The position numbers were made by a program, and so were the translations under genes. This document shows, piece after piece, positions 22,624 through 30,843 of a DNA stretch of 64,000 nt (the first letter of the stretch is position 1; each line of letters opens with the position of its first letter). Under the pieces are notes generated by a model, which saw only the letters and a program-made list of their open reading frames with translations, did not search any database and was not told where the DNA came from. The DNA comes from an uncultured Acidobacteriota bacterium. Its GTDB lineage: Bacteria; Acidobacteriota; Terriglobia; Terriglobales; Acidobacteriaceae. The stretch lies in the NCBI GenBank assembly GCA_903851035.1, contig CAINND010000093.1:30669-94668 (forward strand). The letters run 5' to 3'.

Positions 22624-23586
22624 ATGTTCACAGACACTGATGACACCCGTGCGTCGCTGGAGGAAGTCGGATACTTCACGACTCGGGAAGTAGCCAACAC
22701 GATCTACCTGGCCGCGCAGCTTGACCGGCCCATCCTGCTGGAAGGCCCCGCCGGCGCCGGCAAGACCGAGATGGCCCTGGCGATCAAACGCGCCACGGGC
22801 ATGAAGCTCATACGGCTCCAGTGCTACGAAGGCCTCACGGACAAGGAGGCGATTGGAAGCTTCAGCGATGAGTTGCGGCAACTCTATGTGCGCTTTCATG
22901 ATGGGACCTTCGACGAAGCCGCCAAGAGGGTCTCGGATCGATCCTTCTTCCTGGCCGGACCGCTCTTGAGTGCGCTGGAGACGCCGGCTCGCTGCATTCT
23001 GCTGGTCGATGAGATCGACAAGATCAGCCACGCCTTCGAGGCCCAGCTGCTTGAGTTCCTCGGCGAATGGCAGCTGACGATTCCCGGACTCGGCGAGGTC
23101 AAGGCACATCAACCGCCCTTCACCATCGTTACGGCCAACGACGAGCGACAGCTGGGATATCCTCTTCTGCGGCGCTGCGCCCGCATCTACATCAATCATC
23201 CGACGCCGGAGCAGGAAGCGGCCATTGTTGCGAGCCGGACTCCCGATTGCTCGAAGGCAATCCACTACTTCATCGCTGGCTTCGCCAAGACACTCCGGGC
23301 CTTCAAGATGGAAAAGCCCCCATCCATCTCCGAGATGATCACCCTCGCGCTGGCGCTCGACAAACTGAACCTGAAAGAGATCCGGGACGACCACAAGTCG
23401 GTTATTCTGCCGTTCATCGCCAAGACAGAGAAGGATCGGGCGAGTCTGCTTGTCTCTGGCCGCTTCGAGAGCTTCATGGACAACGCTCGCATCATCGCGG
23501 ACGAAATGAGCCGGCACGACGTACTGGTTCCTGAGAGCGTTCCCGAGCCCGATTCGGTGATGCCACTGGAGGTTGCGGCGCAATGA
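22624..23586 (+). CDS. MoxR-type AAA+ ATPase
   Basis: ATPase of 320 residues of the MoxR/CbbQ kind. The Walker A motif is GPAGAGKTE (about residues 40-48), Walker B ILLVDEIDK (about 122-130), with a sensor region TIVTANDERQLGYPLLRRC. There is no ribosome-binding site before the ATG, and the start lies at the expected transcription start of its promoter, so the mRNA may be leaderless. It is the first gene of an operon with VirB1-, VirB9- and VirB10-like genes. The window shows no VirB11, so it could supply an energising or assembly ATPase. That role is inference. It overlaps the next gene by ATGA. Confidence 0.8.
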   Translation: MFTDTDDTRASLEEVGYFTTREVANTIYLAAQLDRPILLEGPAGAGKTEMALAIKRATGMKLIRLQCYEGLTDKEAIGSFSDELRQLYVRFHDGTFDEAAKRVSDRSFFLAGPLLSALETPARCILLVDEIDKISHAFEAQLLEFLGEWQLTIPGLGEVKAHQPPFTIVTANDERQLGYPLLRRCARIYINHPTPEQEAAIVASRTPDCSKAIHYFIAGFAKTLRAFKMEKPPSISEMITLALALDKLNLKEIRDDHKSVILPFIAKTEKDRASLLVSGRFESFMDNARIIADEMSRHDVLVPESVPEPDSVMPLEVAAQ

Positions 23587-24092
23587 TCCGGTTCTGCTCA
23601 GAACTGTTCTTGGGGCTGTCCTTGGCTCTTTCCGCAGCGGCAGGCACGTTGCCGCAGAGTGGCCACGACGAAGCGGTGTACTACGCCGACGCGTACGCCG
23701 CCCACTATCAGATTCCCCGAGAGCTTATTCACGCGATCATCACCCAGGAGTCTGGCTGGAACCCTCGGGCAATCTCCCCCAAAGGTGCCATGGGACTCAT
23801 GCAGCTCATGCCAGCCACAGCGGCGGAGTATGGCGTGCAAAATCCCTTTGGCCTCTCGGAAAACCTCTCCGGCGGGGTTCGATACCTAGCCGATCTGATG
23901 CAGCAGTTCCACGGAGACTTTCGTCTGGTGTTGGCGGCATATTACCGGGGTAGCCGTCCAATCCTTCGCTGCGGTCTCCACTACTCGGGCGCCGATGTGC
24001 TTGCCTACGTTGCTTCCGTTCGGCGCCTCTACCTTGCGGAGCTCGCCCTCCGCAACACACCCCCGAATCCCGCCTATGGAGGCAATCAATAG
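23583..24092 (+). CDS. Lytic transglycosylase, VirB1-like
   Basis: Exported SLT-domain protein of 169 residues with a signal peptide (LGLSLALSAAAG). Goose-type catalytic signature: IITQESGWNPRAIS with the catalytic Glu, GAMGLMQLMPATAAEYG, then GVRYLADLMQQF and VLAAYYRGS. In type IV secretion such enzymes open the peptidoglycan for the channel. It is coupled to its neighbours by ATGA at the start and TAGTG at the end. Confidence 0.85.
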   Translation: MIRFCSELFLGLSLALSAAAGTLPQSGHDEAVYYADAYAAHYQIPRELIHAIITQESGWNPRAISPKGAMGLMQLMPATAAEYGVQNPFGLSENLSGGVRYLADLMQQFHGDFRLVLAAYYRGSRPILRCGLHYSGADVLAYVASVRRLYLAELALRNTPPNPAYGGNQ

Positions 24093-25210
24093 TGAAGGTC
24101 TTTGTCGTTCCTCTTGTTCTCTCGCTGACGGCAGCAGCCGCATCGGCTCAGTCGGCGTTGCCAACTCCGTCCACCGCTGTGTCAGGGTTGCCCGCAGCAG
24201 CCAGTGCCGCGAGCGCAGTTCCTCCTCCTGCGGCTTTGCCAGTGCCCATTGCCACTCAGGCAAGACCGCAGCTCCCGTCGGGAGATTCTCCTCACTCAGT
24301 GGACGCTCGAATTGAAAGCCGGGCGGTCGACAGCTCCACCGTCGGGGAGGTTCATTGCAAGCCCCTGTTCATCAGCACGATCCATCTTCCTGAGGCCGTC
24401 ACCTCCATTGCCGTCGGCGCCCCTACGCTGTTCACCGCCGAGCACGTGGAGAATGAGCCAAAACTGGTCTATGTGAGCCCTCTCACCCACGAGGCTGCGG
24501 AGAGCAATCTGCTCGTCGCCCTGGCCAGCGGCGAGACGATCAGCCTGAAGTTGGTTTCCTCGGGCACCACCTCGGCACCCTACGATGTCGATTTCGTGCT
24601 CAACTACAGGCCGGACAAGTCGTTGCTGTCCTTCGCGGCACCTTTGGGATCTGTCATCCCGCACCCTGTAAGCGGGGAGACCATCGCGGCTCCATTTGTG
24701 AAGAGCTATCCGGTACGGTCCTCCGTTCGTACTGTGCGGCCGGTAACGGTGATCGACGCCGCACTCGCCGCTCAGGCTGAGCTGGCAACACCTCACTGGA
24801 TCACGGCCGACGACCTGGAAAGACTCGACAAGGCGAATGAGCGGGCGACCAAGTCCATCGCGGCCGCCATCGGGCGCACGGAGCAGGTGGGCGTCACCAT
24901 GATGGTGTCCTACTCCATCCTCAACGTCAGCAGAGACTGGGTGCAGGTTCTAACGCCCCAGATTCAGCTTGGCAACCCACTGCAAAAGAAGCCCAGCAGG
25001 AAGGGAATTCTCGCAGCTCCGGTCTCCATCCAGGAGTTTCGCCAGAATGTGTCGAAGCTCGCCCCCGGCGAACGGCTGGACGGCGTGGTGCAGTTCCTGC
25101 GGCCTGGATTCAAGCAGAGCAGGGAAACGCTGCTTCTGCAACTTGCCACGGCCGATGCCGTCGATCACCCGGTCATGATCCCGCTGCCGTTCGTGGCACC
25201 AGGAATTTAG
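24092..25210 (+). CDS. VirB9/TrbG-like conjugation protein (first copy)
   Basis: Exported protein of 372 residues, GTG start overlapping the previous stop codon. After the signal peptide and an Ala/Pro-rich linker, residues about 85-165 carry a VirB9-like domain: ISTIHLPEAVTSIAVGAPTL, YVSPLTHEAAESNLLVALAS and ISLKLVSSG. These match the HVLIKP ... TNL ... T pattern in outline. The C-terminal 150 residues are less clear. Context before a VirB10 homologue supports an outer-membrane core role. A second VirB9-like gene lies at 42467-43366. Confidence 0.6.
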   Translation: MKVFVVPLVLSLTAAAASAQSALPTPSTAVSGLPAAASAASAVPPPAALPVPIATQARPQLPSGDSPHSVDARIESRAVDSSTVGEVHCKPLFISTIHLPEAVTSIAVGAPTLFTAEHVENEPKLVYVSPLTHEAAESNLLVALASGETISLKLVSSGTTSAPYDVDFVLNYRPDKSLLSFAAPLGSVIPHPVSGETIAAPFVKSYPVRSSVRTVRPVTVIDAALAAQAELATPHWITADDLERLDKANERATKSIAAAIGRTEQVGVTMMVSYSILNVSRDWVQVLTPQIQLGNPLQKKPSRKGILAAPVSIQEFRQNVSKLAPGERLDGVVQFLRPGFKQSRETLLLQLATADAVDHPVMIPLPFVAPGI

Positions 25211-25223
25211 GAGGATCGAGACG

Positions 25224-26549
25224 ATGACCCAGACGACTCCAGAACAACCGACGCTCGCTACTCCACAGAACGAAAAGGAAGCTACCCCATTCACGCGGCC
25301 AGCCAAGAAGGGCCACGTTCCGGCAGGGTTGGGCACCCTGATCATCGTTAGCCTCATACTACTCATGGCGTTGTTGGGCGCTGTTCTCGTCTTCTCTCAC
25401 AAGCAGGAGCCCAAGCAACCCCATGACCAGGCTTCAAAGCGCGCCCCCGCACAACAGCACGCGCCGGTGGTCAAACAGGTGACGCCCACCGACGAGTACA
25501 GCACTCCGAACGCGGCGGCGAATGACGATGCTGACAACATGACGCCGGGCGCAATTCTGGCGACCAAGAATGCCCTGGAAGCGCAGAAACGACATGCGAA
25601 AGAGGCGGAGGAAGCCTCAAAGCAAAATGGCGCTGGGACTGGCAGTGCCAAACAGCCCCAGGGGGCTTCTGGTTCAACGGCACAAGGCTCGAAACAACCG
25701 ACTGCCCTGCCGAAGACGCTAGGTTCCATCCCCCCCTTCCAGCCGCCGCCATTCAACGGAGCCGCAGCCAATCAACCGGGCAGTGGCTTTGGATCCGCGC
25801 CATTCCAATCCGGATCCTCCTATAGCGAGTCATTGCGGGCGTGGAATGAGCAGGTCACCAAGTCGCGCATCGTCTTCGCGCGCAAGAGCGTGTCTGCCGT
25901 GGTCGATGCCGCACAGACTCTGGGACCGGCGATTACGAACTTTGGACTGGAACCCGGCTTTCACGTGGCCGCCCGGCTGGAAGCTTCCGCGACCACCGCG
26001 GTCGCAGCTCCTGTCACTGCCGTGATCGAGTACAACTACGAGCGCAATGGGCAGATCGTCCTGCCGGCGGGAAGCCGCGCGATCGGCCGGATCAACAGCG
26101 CCGATCCGCACGGCAATATGGCAATCGCATTCGAGTCCATTCTCTTGCCGAACGGCTCCACCGTGCCGATCAGTGCCGTCGCAGTCGATACGAATCTGCG
26201 GGTGCTGAAGGGGCAGGTGACCGGAAGCAGCCGCGGCAAGGCCATGCTCGTCGCCACCCTGTCCGGGATTGGACAGACCACGGCGATGATGCTGGGAAAC
26301 AACTCCAGCGCGGCGCTCAGTGGACAGGACATGATACGGTCGCAGCTCTCCCAGAACATGGGAAACACCGCCGACACCCAGATTGCCAAGATGATCTCGA
26401 ACGAGAGGATCGTGGTGACGCTGGCTGCAGGAACCGAATTCTATCTGGTGTTTACCAAGGCGGCGCTGCCGCAGAGCACATCGCAACCGTCGTCGTTGGT
26501 CTCCAGCGTCGGGCACCCAACGATTTCTTCTTCGTCGTCCGAACGATAG
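25224..26549 (+). CDS. VirB10/TrbI-like core-complex protein
   Basis: Protein of 441 residues. A cytoplasmic N-terminus, one membrane helix (residues about 35-58) and a long Pro/Gln/Ala linker (60-190) lead to the C-terminal VirB10 beta-barrel domain: EPGFHVAARLEASATTAV, VLPAGSRAIGRIN, FESILLPNGSTVPISAVAVD. A helical antenna-like region around GIGQTTAMMLGNN follows. This is the standard TrbI architecture bridging both membranes. It starts 13 bp after the VirB9-like gene with GGAGGATCGAG upstream. Confidence 0.88.
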   Translation: MTQTTPEQPTLATPQNEKEATPFTRPAKKGHVPAGLGTLIIVSLILLMALLGAVLVFSHKQEPKQPHDQASKRAPAQQHAPVVKQVTPTDEYSTPNAAANDDADNMTPGAILATKNALEAQKRHAKEAEEASKQNGAGTGSAKQPQGASGSTAQGSKQPTALPKTLGSIPPFQPPPFNGAAANQPGSGFGSAPFQSGSSYSESLRAWNEQVTKSRIVFARKSVSAVVDAAQTLGPAITNFGLEPGFHVAARLEASATTAVAAPVTAVIEYNYERNGQIVLPAGSRAIGRINSADPHGNMAIAFESILLPNGSTVPISAVAVDTNLRVLKGQVTGSSRGKAMLVATLSGIGQTTAMMLGNNSSAALSGQDMIRSQLSQNMGNTADTQIAKMISNERIVVTLAAGTEFYLVFTKAALPQSTSQPSSLVSSVGHPTISSSSSER

Positions 26550-26666
26550 TAGATCTGGAATATTTAGTGCGTTATTCCGTGCCGACAGCCGCCGTGGGGC
26601 TAGTTCCCTGCGGCGCGCTGAAAACGGCCGTGACCGATATCATGCGCCGAAAAGGAGATGCGATTT

Positions 26667-27080
26667 ATGCCCCGAACCACAGCCCCCAAAATACCGCAGC
26701 GAAACGCGACTTGTACCTCTCTGGACGATCTGGCGCTCACCCTGCTTGAGAAGATCAGACAAACATTCCACCTGGGCAAAATGGATACCGTGAGAATGAT
26801 CGTGAAACTCGCTGTCGATAACAAGATCAAGCTGCCGGGGATCACGAAATTCTACCAGGAGGTCTGGACTAATCTTGCATTCGAGGATGCACCGCGCTTC
26901 TCGACGATGCGCCTTGATTGGACTCCAGAGGAAAATGCTCTGCTCCGGATCTACGCCAGACATCTCCTCAGATCGAATAATCGAAGCGAGGCCCTGCGGG
27001 TATTGATCGCCTACTACGCCGTCCAGAACAAGTTAGCAGTCGTCGGCCAACTCAAGAAAGTCACGATCATTCCCATGTGA
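26667..27080 (+). CDS. Ribbon-helix-helix-like DNA-binding protein, paralogue B
   Basis: Protein of 137 residues, paralogous along its whole length to 20785-21198 (shared TSLDDLxLTLLEKIR, KFYQxVWTNL, RLDWTPEENALL, NNRSEALRVLxxYYAVQNK). ATG at 26667 follows AAGGAG with 9-bp spacing and aligns with the start of paralogue A; the ATG at 26658 is too close to the ribosome-binding site. It follows operon I by 117 bp and may be co-transcribed. Predicted regulator; the fold is inferred from the RHH-like C-terminal pattern. Confidence 0.6.
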   Translation: MPRTTAPKIPQRNATCTSLDDLALTLLEKIRQTFHLGKMDTVRMIVKLAVDNKIKLPGITKFYQEVWTNLAFEDAPRFSTMRLDWTPEENALLRIYARHLLRSNNRSEALRVLIAYYAVQNKLAVVGQLKKVTIIPM

Positions 27081-27407
27081 AGCTGAAAATCAGGGCTGCG
27101 GTGATGGATGGCGCTATCGGGAATCGAGAAGTAGACTTAACCGATTGAATAATAAACGTAAAGTGTGAGCACAAATTCTGAAAGTTGCCCCACCTGTTGC
27201 CCCACCAACTCTTCTCGTCCCTCCGGTACAATTCCGCGACGTCGCGCGCAGATGGTGATGGAGTCGTATACGGGCGGCGAGTGCCGTACGATTTCTTGTT
27301 CAATCGGCGTTTGTCGGGACTGAAATCACCTCAAGGAGCGTGGGCGGCCTCCGAACTCGGGCTTGAACCCATTTAGAGGATTGCGCGAAACAAAACAGCG
27401 CAGAAGG
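27081..27407. other. Gap without a confident gene
   Basis: About 330 bp between convergent genes. A near-perfect tandem repeat TTGCCCCACC (27185-27194 and 27197-27206) is visible. A minus-strand frame ending near 27170 has a KSWWGNRWGNF tail that faintly recalls tyrosine-recombinase C-termini, but this is too short to call. Confidence 0.3.
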
Positions 27408-28160
27408 TTAGAGCGACATTCGCCGCAAGATTCGCACGATCTCCAGCGTCTTTGCGGAGAAGCGCCGCAGCGTTGGGACGACTTCGAGACCTTCAGCCGG
27501 TATTCCGTCCCGGAACTTTACCTCGAAGGTCGCGTGTCCATAGTTCTTGAGCTTGCTCCCAAGTGGAACCTCGATCCATCCAGGAATAGGGCCAGTCAAT
27601 GCAAGGGTAAGGCAATCTACTTGCCCGTTTTCCTGCTCCAACTCCACGCCTTCGATAGACAAGACATTCAGAACTGGGATGAGCAGATGGTGTTTATCGT
27701 CAATGTCGAGCTGATGAATGGCCCAAATATCGGAGTCCCCTCCTTGATACGATTTCACGCTCTTTACCATGAACCTGTAGAGGGAGGAATCGGGAAGTAT
27801 TTTTGTTGTCTTTTGGAGCACAGATTCAAGCCTTTCCCTTGTCTCATAAACAGGGAATTTGATTCTAGGATTGTATCCAGCGGGGCTGAGACTTTGAATC
27901 GTGTCGGACCACGCAATATCCAGAGCGCACTTGAGATTGTGAATTGCGTCTCCAATCGTCAGAGCGAGGGATGCGCGGATGTACTTCTCAGCAAGGCTGT
28001 AGAGGACGAACTGTTTCCCCGTACTCGCATTGAAGTGAAGGGACAAGTGGTAGGAGTCTTGAGAGGAGCTGAGTCTTTGCTCGATGTCCGAGATGTGCTT
28101 ATCGGCCCGTTCGATCTTTAGAAGCGCATTGGCATACGGGTTCTCCCAAATTTCGCGCAT
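27408..28160 (-). CDS. Hypothetical protein
   Basis: Protein of 250 residues, taking ATG at 28160 (a GTG at 28196 is an alternative). It contains ASLALTIGDAIHNLKCALD, resembling a widespread uncharacterised family with an IGDxxHNLRSALDH motif, and DDKHHLLIPVL. The conserved His/Asp residues hint at a metal site, but no function is established. It is accessory cargo between the two T4SS operons. Confidence 0.5.
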   Translation of the reverse strand: MREIWENPYANALLKIERADKHISDIEQRLSSSQDSYHLSLHFNASTGKQFVLYSLAEKYIRASLALTIGDAIHNLKCALDIAWSDTIQSLSPAGYNPRIKFPVYETRERLESVLQKTTKILPDSSLYRFMVKSVKSYQGGDSDIWAIHQLDIDDKHHLLIPVLNVLSIEGVELEQENGQVDCLTLALTGPIPGWIEVPLGSKLKNYGHATFEVKFRDGIPAEGLEVVPTLRRFSAKTLEIVRILRRMSL

Positions 28161-28211
28161 AAGTAAAAGATAAATCCCCCGAACGGAGTGTGTCACAATG
28201 CGAGCATCGGC

Positions 28212-28502
28212 TCATTTTTTCTGGAACCACGCGACTACGATAGGGAACATGATTGCAATTATTGCGATGACAATTGCTGTTATCGCAATAACGTTTGCCA
28301 ACCGCGCAATACGCAGGGCCTCGCGGGAGTTGGATAAACTTTCTTCGTCTCGCGCCTCTGCCCGTTCAGACTCTTTGGAAGATAGCCACTCCTTGACGGT
28401 CTCATAGGCTGGTGGTTTGTAATCGCCATTCAAGAATCCAGCCTTTACGCTTGCTTCTCCTCGCTGTTCTAAGTCTCTGATTAGATCAGTCGGCGTTCTC
28501 AT
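28212..28502 (-). CDS. Small tail-anchored membrane protein
   Basis: Protein of 96 residues from ATG 28502 (after AAGAGAGACG). A charged helical N-terminal part (ETVKEWLSSKESERAEARDEESL) is followed by SNSREALRIARLANVIAI and a C-terminal membrane helix ending in WFQKK. Similar small proteins with EWLxxKEAERAEAREEE motifs are common in bacteria and uncharacterised. It lies 51 bp before the preceding minus-strand gene, probably in one operon. Confidence 0.5.
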   Translation of the reverse strand: MRTPTDLIRDLEQRGEASVKAGFLNGDYKPPAYETVKEWLSSKESERAEARDEESLSNSREALRIARLANVIAITAIVIAIIAIMFPIVVAWFQKK

Positions 28503-28538
28503 CGTCTCTCTTTTCTTGGATTGCGCTATGATAACGTC

Positions 28539-28661
28539 ATGAAATCGAAGCTGGAAGTATCGGATGAGTACACGGCATTTCAGACGGTGCTCCGCCGCGC
28601 TCTGCAAGTCTCCAAGCCAAAGCTAGACCGCGGGTGGCCCACTCAACGCGATTTTCGTTGA
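28539..28661 (+). CDS. Small hypothetical protein of 40 residues
   Basis: ATG at 28539 lies six bases after TATGAT. The frame encodes a basic helical peptide (SDEYTAFQTVLRRALQVSKPKLDRGW) that resembles the start of widespread short helical proteins. It is divergent from the tail-anchored gene. No ribosome-binding site is seen, so it could be leaderless; weak call. Confidence 0.35.
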   Translation: MKSKLEVSDEYTAFQTVLRRALQVSKPKLDRGWPTQRDFR

Positions 28662-28682
28662 GTGGGGCGTTTAAGTCACGCC
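28638..28682 (+). promoter_or_regulatory. Two abutting hairpins, possible attenuator or terminator
   Basis: An 11-bp perfect stem (CCCACTCAACG 28638-28648 with CGTTGAGTGGG 28656-28666) overlaps the 5' arm of a second stem GGGCGT / ACGCCC (28665-28682), followed by TTCTTCC. The two folds compete for the shared GGG. They lie over the end of the 40-residue frame and 160 bp before the next gene. Confidence 0.4.
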
Positions 28683-28842
28683 CTTCTTCCCGCGTGCTGA
28701 CTTCCCGGCGACGCCATCCAACAGCCCATTCGAGCCAAAAGAAGGCTTGAATGGCCACCCGCCGTTACCTATATTTCCTAGCCATAAACAGAGCATAGGG
28801 CTTTTACGATTGGACTACACTGGACGGTGCTTGGAGATAAAG

Positions 28843-29691
28843 ATGAGTACACCCCCTAATCCTGTGAACGCGATAACAATGGAAGAACTCAAGGCGATGC
28901 ACGAAGCAGCGCGACAGAGCCTCGGCGTGTTTATTGCAACCGGTGCGCTCTATGTTCATTTTCCAATTCCTGATGCGGTAAAGGACTTGGACGGTTTGCC
29001 GAGAACAATTCAGCTTCACTGCGGAGGGGACTGTGGAAAAGAGCAGACTTTTGAACGCTATGAGTCTGCAAGAGGTACACCCTCTCACGGATCGGATCAC
29101 GGCTGGGGCCGTGCCGTATGTTACCAATGCCGTAATTGTAAAAAGAAGCAGCAGATGTATATGTACGTCTGGAAGGAAGATGGCTTCTGGAAAGTCGGCC
29201 AGATTCCCGAGTTGCGGGAGACTATTGACCCGAGACTCAAGAAGGCACTCGGTGATTCTTCAGCGCTCTACCGCAAAGCCGTCCGATCACGGAGTTTCGG
29301 GTTCGGCATTGGTGCGGTCTCTTACCTTCGCCGGATCGTTGAAGACAAGACGGATGTGCTCGTGGACCTTTTGAAAGACGAGAAGTGGGACACATGGGAC
29401 GAGGCCGAGCGCGCAGAGTTCGAGAACGCCCGCAAAACTTTTCAGTATTCTCTGAAGATTGAGTATGCGGCGGAAAAAATTTTGCCGGCTGCCGTTTTTG
29501 CCGACGGGCGAGACAGTTTCAGCGCGTTGCATAGCGTAACCAGCGGCGGCCTGCATGGCAAGACCGAGGATGAATGCATAGCGATTTTCGACCGATGCAA
29601 TTTGATCTTTGCTCGTACGTTCCAGATGCTTTCGGAGCATAAACGTGAGCGGGACGAGTTCGCAGAGCAACTGCTCGCTTTGAAGCGTTGA
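28843..29691 (+). CDS. Hypothetical protein with a zinc-binding N-terminal part
   Basis: Protein of 282 residues from ATG 28843 after GGAG. The pairs CGGDCGKE and CYQCRNCKK (about residues 60-100) look like one split zinc site. The C-terminal half (FGFGIGAVSYLRRIVEDKTD, ALHSVTSGGLHGKTEDECI) is helical. It resembles uncharacterised proteins with a GxxxxLRRxxE and LHGxxxEEC pattern. No function assigned. Accessory cargo. Confidence 0.5.
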   Translation: MSTPPNPVNAITMEELKAMHEAARQSLGVFIATGALYVHFPIPDAVKDLDGLPRTIQLHCGGDCGKEQTFERYESARGTPSHGSDHGWGRAVCYQCRNCKKKQQMYMYVWKEDGFWKVGQIPELRETIDPRLKKALGDSSALYRKAVRSRSFGFGIGAVSYLRRIVEDKTDVLVDLLKDEKWDTWDEAERAEFENARKTFQYSLKIEYAAEKILPAAVFADGRDSFSALHSVTSGGLHGKTEDECIAIFDRCNLIFARTFQMLSEHKRERDEFAEQLLALKR

Positions 29692-29955
29692 GTTAGTGTT
29701 GTCGGTCAACCGGGAGTTTTGAACGGAAAATAGACTATTTGATTGGTAACGATAAGTCGGCATGGCGACGGGGATCCCGTACCCGACTGCCGGGCTGGGG
29801 TCCGAGGAGGCCGCGGTCAGAGGCGGTCGGTCAGCCCTTTTAGACATCTTCAGAGCCCGTAAATCCTGCGTTGCTCGTTCCAGAAGGTTCCCGATCACTC
29901 CGTCTCTAACCTCAACAAATCATGAGGTCCGCAGGAGCTGATTTTGTCTGTCTCA
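29692..29955. other. Non-coding stretch
   Basis: No gene seen. A hairpin based on ACGGG-GAT-CCCGT with outer arms AGTCGG / CCGACT lies around 29755-29790 and may end transcription of the gene before it, though no T-run follows. Confidence 0.3.
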
Positions 29956-30103
29956 AAACCTCGGCTCGGCATGGCGCTCGCTGACGCGCAGCGCCAGCAC
30001 CTCCGCCATGGAGTAGAACTCCTTCGGCCCGATGGCGTCTTCAAAACGAGACAGCGTCGGCTGCGGAGCTAGGTCGCGGCCCGCCACCGGATCACGATCC
30101 TTA
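29956..30103 (-). pseudogene. Transposase remnant, IS1380-like
   Basis: The minus strand reads about 48 uninterrupted residues including DRDPVAGRDLAPQPTLSRFE and IGPKEFYSMAE, which match the GRDLASQPTLSRFEN segment of IS1380-type transposases. Flanking sequence does not continue the protein and no ends or target duplications are visible, so it is an internal scrap of a former insertion sequence. Confidence 0.6.
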
Positions 30104-30342
30104 ACACTCAGCTAAATAGCTTTCGAATCAGTTGGCCCAACCACGAGGAAGAGTTTCCCTTCGACTCGACGTTAGGCGCATGGCCGTTTTCGTGCTCTTC
30201 GAATGAGAAGCCGGAGTTCACGGCTGCCATCTTGCCCTGACTCCGGCCGATCAACTCATAAGCACGGGGCGAACGCTCGCGGTGAAAGCATCCCGTGATC
30301 TAGCTGTTCTTCAGTGCAATTCAAAAAAATCACATTTCCCCC
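30104..30342. other. Non-coding stretch before T4SS operon II
   Basis: No gene seen. Sequence becomes AT-rich toward 30330 (TTCAAAAAAATCACATTT), as expected just upstream of a promoter. Confidence 0.3.
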
Positions 30343-30373
30343 TTGCGTGATATGAATGCTAGTGAGACTATGA
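30343..30373 (+). promoter_or_regulatory. Promoter and conserved box (copy C) of T4SS operon II
   Basis: TTGCGT (30343-30348) precedes the box TATGAATGC (30351-30359) TAGTGAGACTAT (30360-30371), matching copy A at 17 of 21 positions. A -10 element at GACTAT would give a 17-bp spacer. The first gene starts at 30400 with GGAGG before it. Confidence 0.6.
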
Positions 30374-30399
30374 CACATAGCACACGTTACGGAGGATGT

Positions 30400-30843
30400 A
30401 TGAACTCGAATCGCACGCGCATCAAGTGCCGCTACGGAAGGCTTCTGGCGGTAGTCTCTCTCTTCACCCTTTTGCTGTTCCCCGTCATGGGCATGGCCCA
30501 AAACCTCGGCAAATCACCTGCGGTTGGCCAGGCGGTGCAGGGTCAGCAGGCGACCCAGGTTGAGGGCACGGTGCTCAACGCCGTCAACTGGATATGCAAT
30601 GTGATTTGCCCGGTGATCGCGGCCGGTTGCTTTGTCGCCGCCGCCTTCAAGTACCAGGCAAACCGGCCATACATGAGCAGTATAGTGGGCGGCGGGATAT
30701 TCCTCGCGGTTTCGGCCGTCACGCGGTTGATCGAGTACTTCATCGCACAAGGCCAACAGGTCGGGGGTAGCCTTCACCAACTCCCCATCTTCACGAATCA
30801 TCCCGCGGTTGCCGTGCTGCACCACTTCGTGAGGAATGTTTAA
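30400..30843 (+). CDS. VirB2/TrbC-like pilin protein
   Basis: Protein of 147 residues. ATG at 30400 after GGAGG gives a clean signal peptide (LLAVVSLFTLLLFPVMGMAQ). The mature part is a VirB2-like hairpin of two hydrophobic segments: LNAVNWICNVICPVIAAGCFVAA, then a short loop KYQANRPYMSS and the second helix with VSAVTRLIEYFIAQGQQVGG. First gene of operon II. The NW ... PV ... RLIEY module recurs in the next genes, notably twice in 31809-32279. Confidence 0.7.
   Translation: MNSNRTRIKCRYGRLLAVVSLFTLLLFPVMGMAQNLGKSPAVGQAVQGQQATQVEGTVLNAVNWICNVICPVIAAGCFVAAAFKYQANRPYMSSIVGGGIFLAVSAVTRLIEYFIAQGQQVGGSLHQLPIFTNHPAVAVLHHFVRNV

Noticed and set aside
22387..23583. Minus-strand frame of 398 codons opposite the MoxR gene
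   Set aside because: Antisense shadow; Walker motifs and coupling support the plus strand.
27067..27303. Possible C-terminal remnant of a tyrosine recombinase on the minus strand
   Set aside because: Only a short WWGNRWGNF-like tail; no catalytic R, H or Y motif.
27320..27370. tRNA-like T-arm (GGGCTTGAACCC) that might be a second attachment site
   Set aside because: Stem pairing gives only a 6-base loop, and neither an acceptor strand nor an anticodon arm can be found.
29287..29898. Minus-strand frame of 203 codons over the zinc-binding hypothetical gene
   Set aside because: Mostly antisense to a better plus-strand gene with ribosome-binding site; no motifs.
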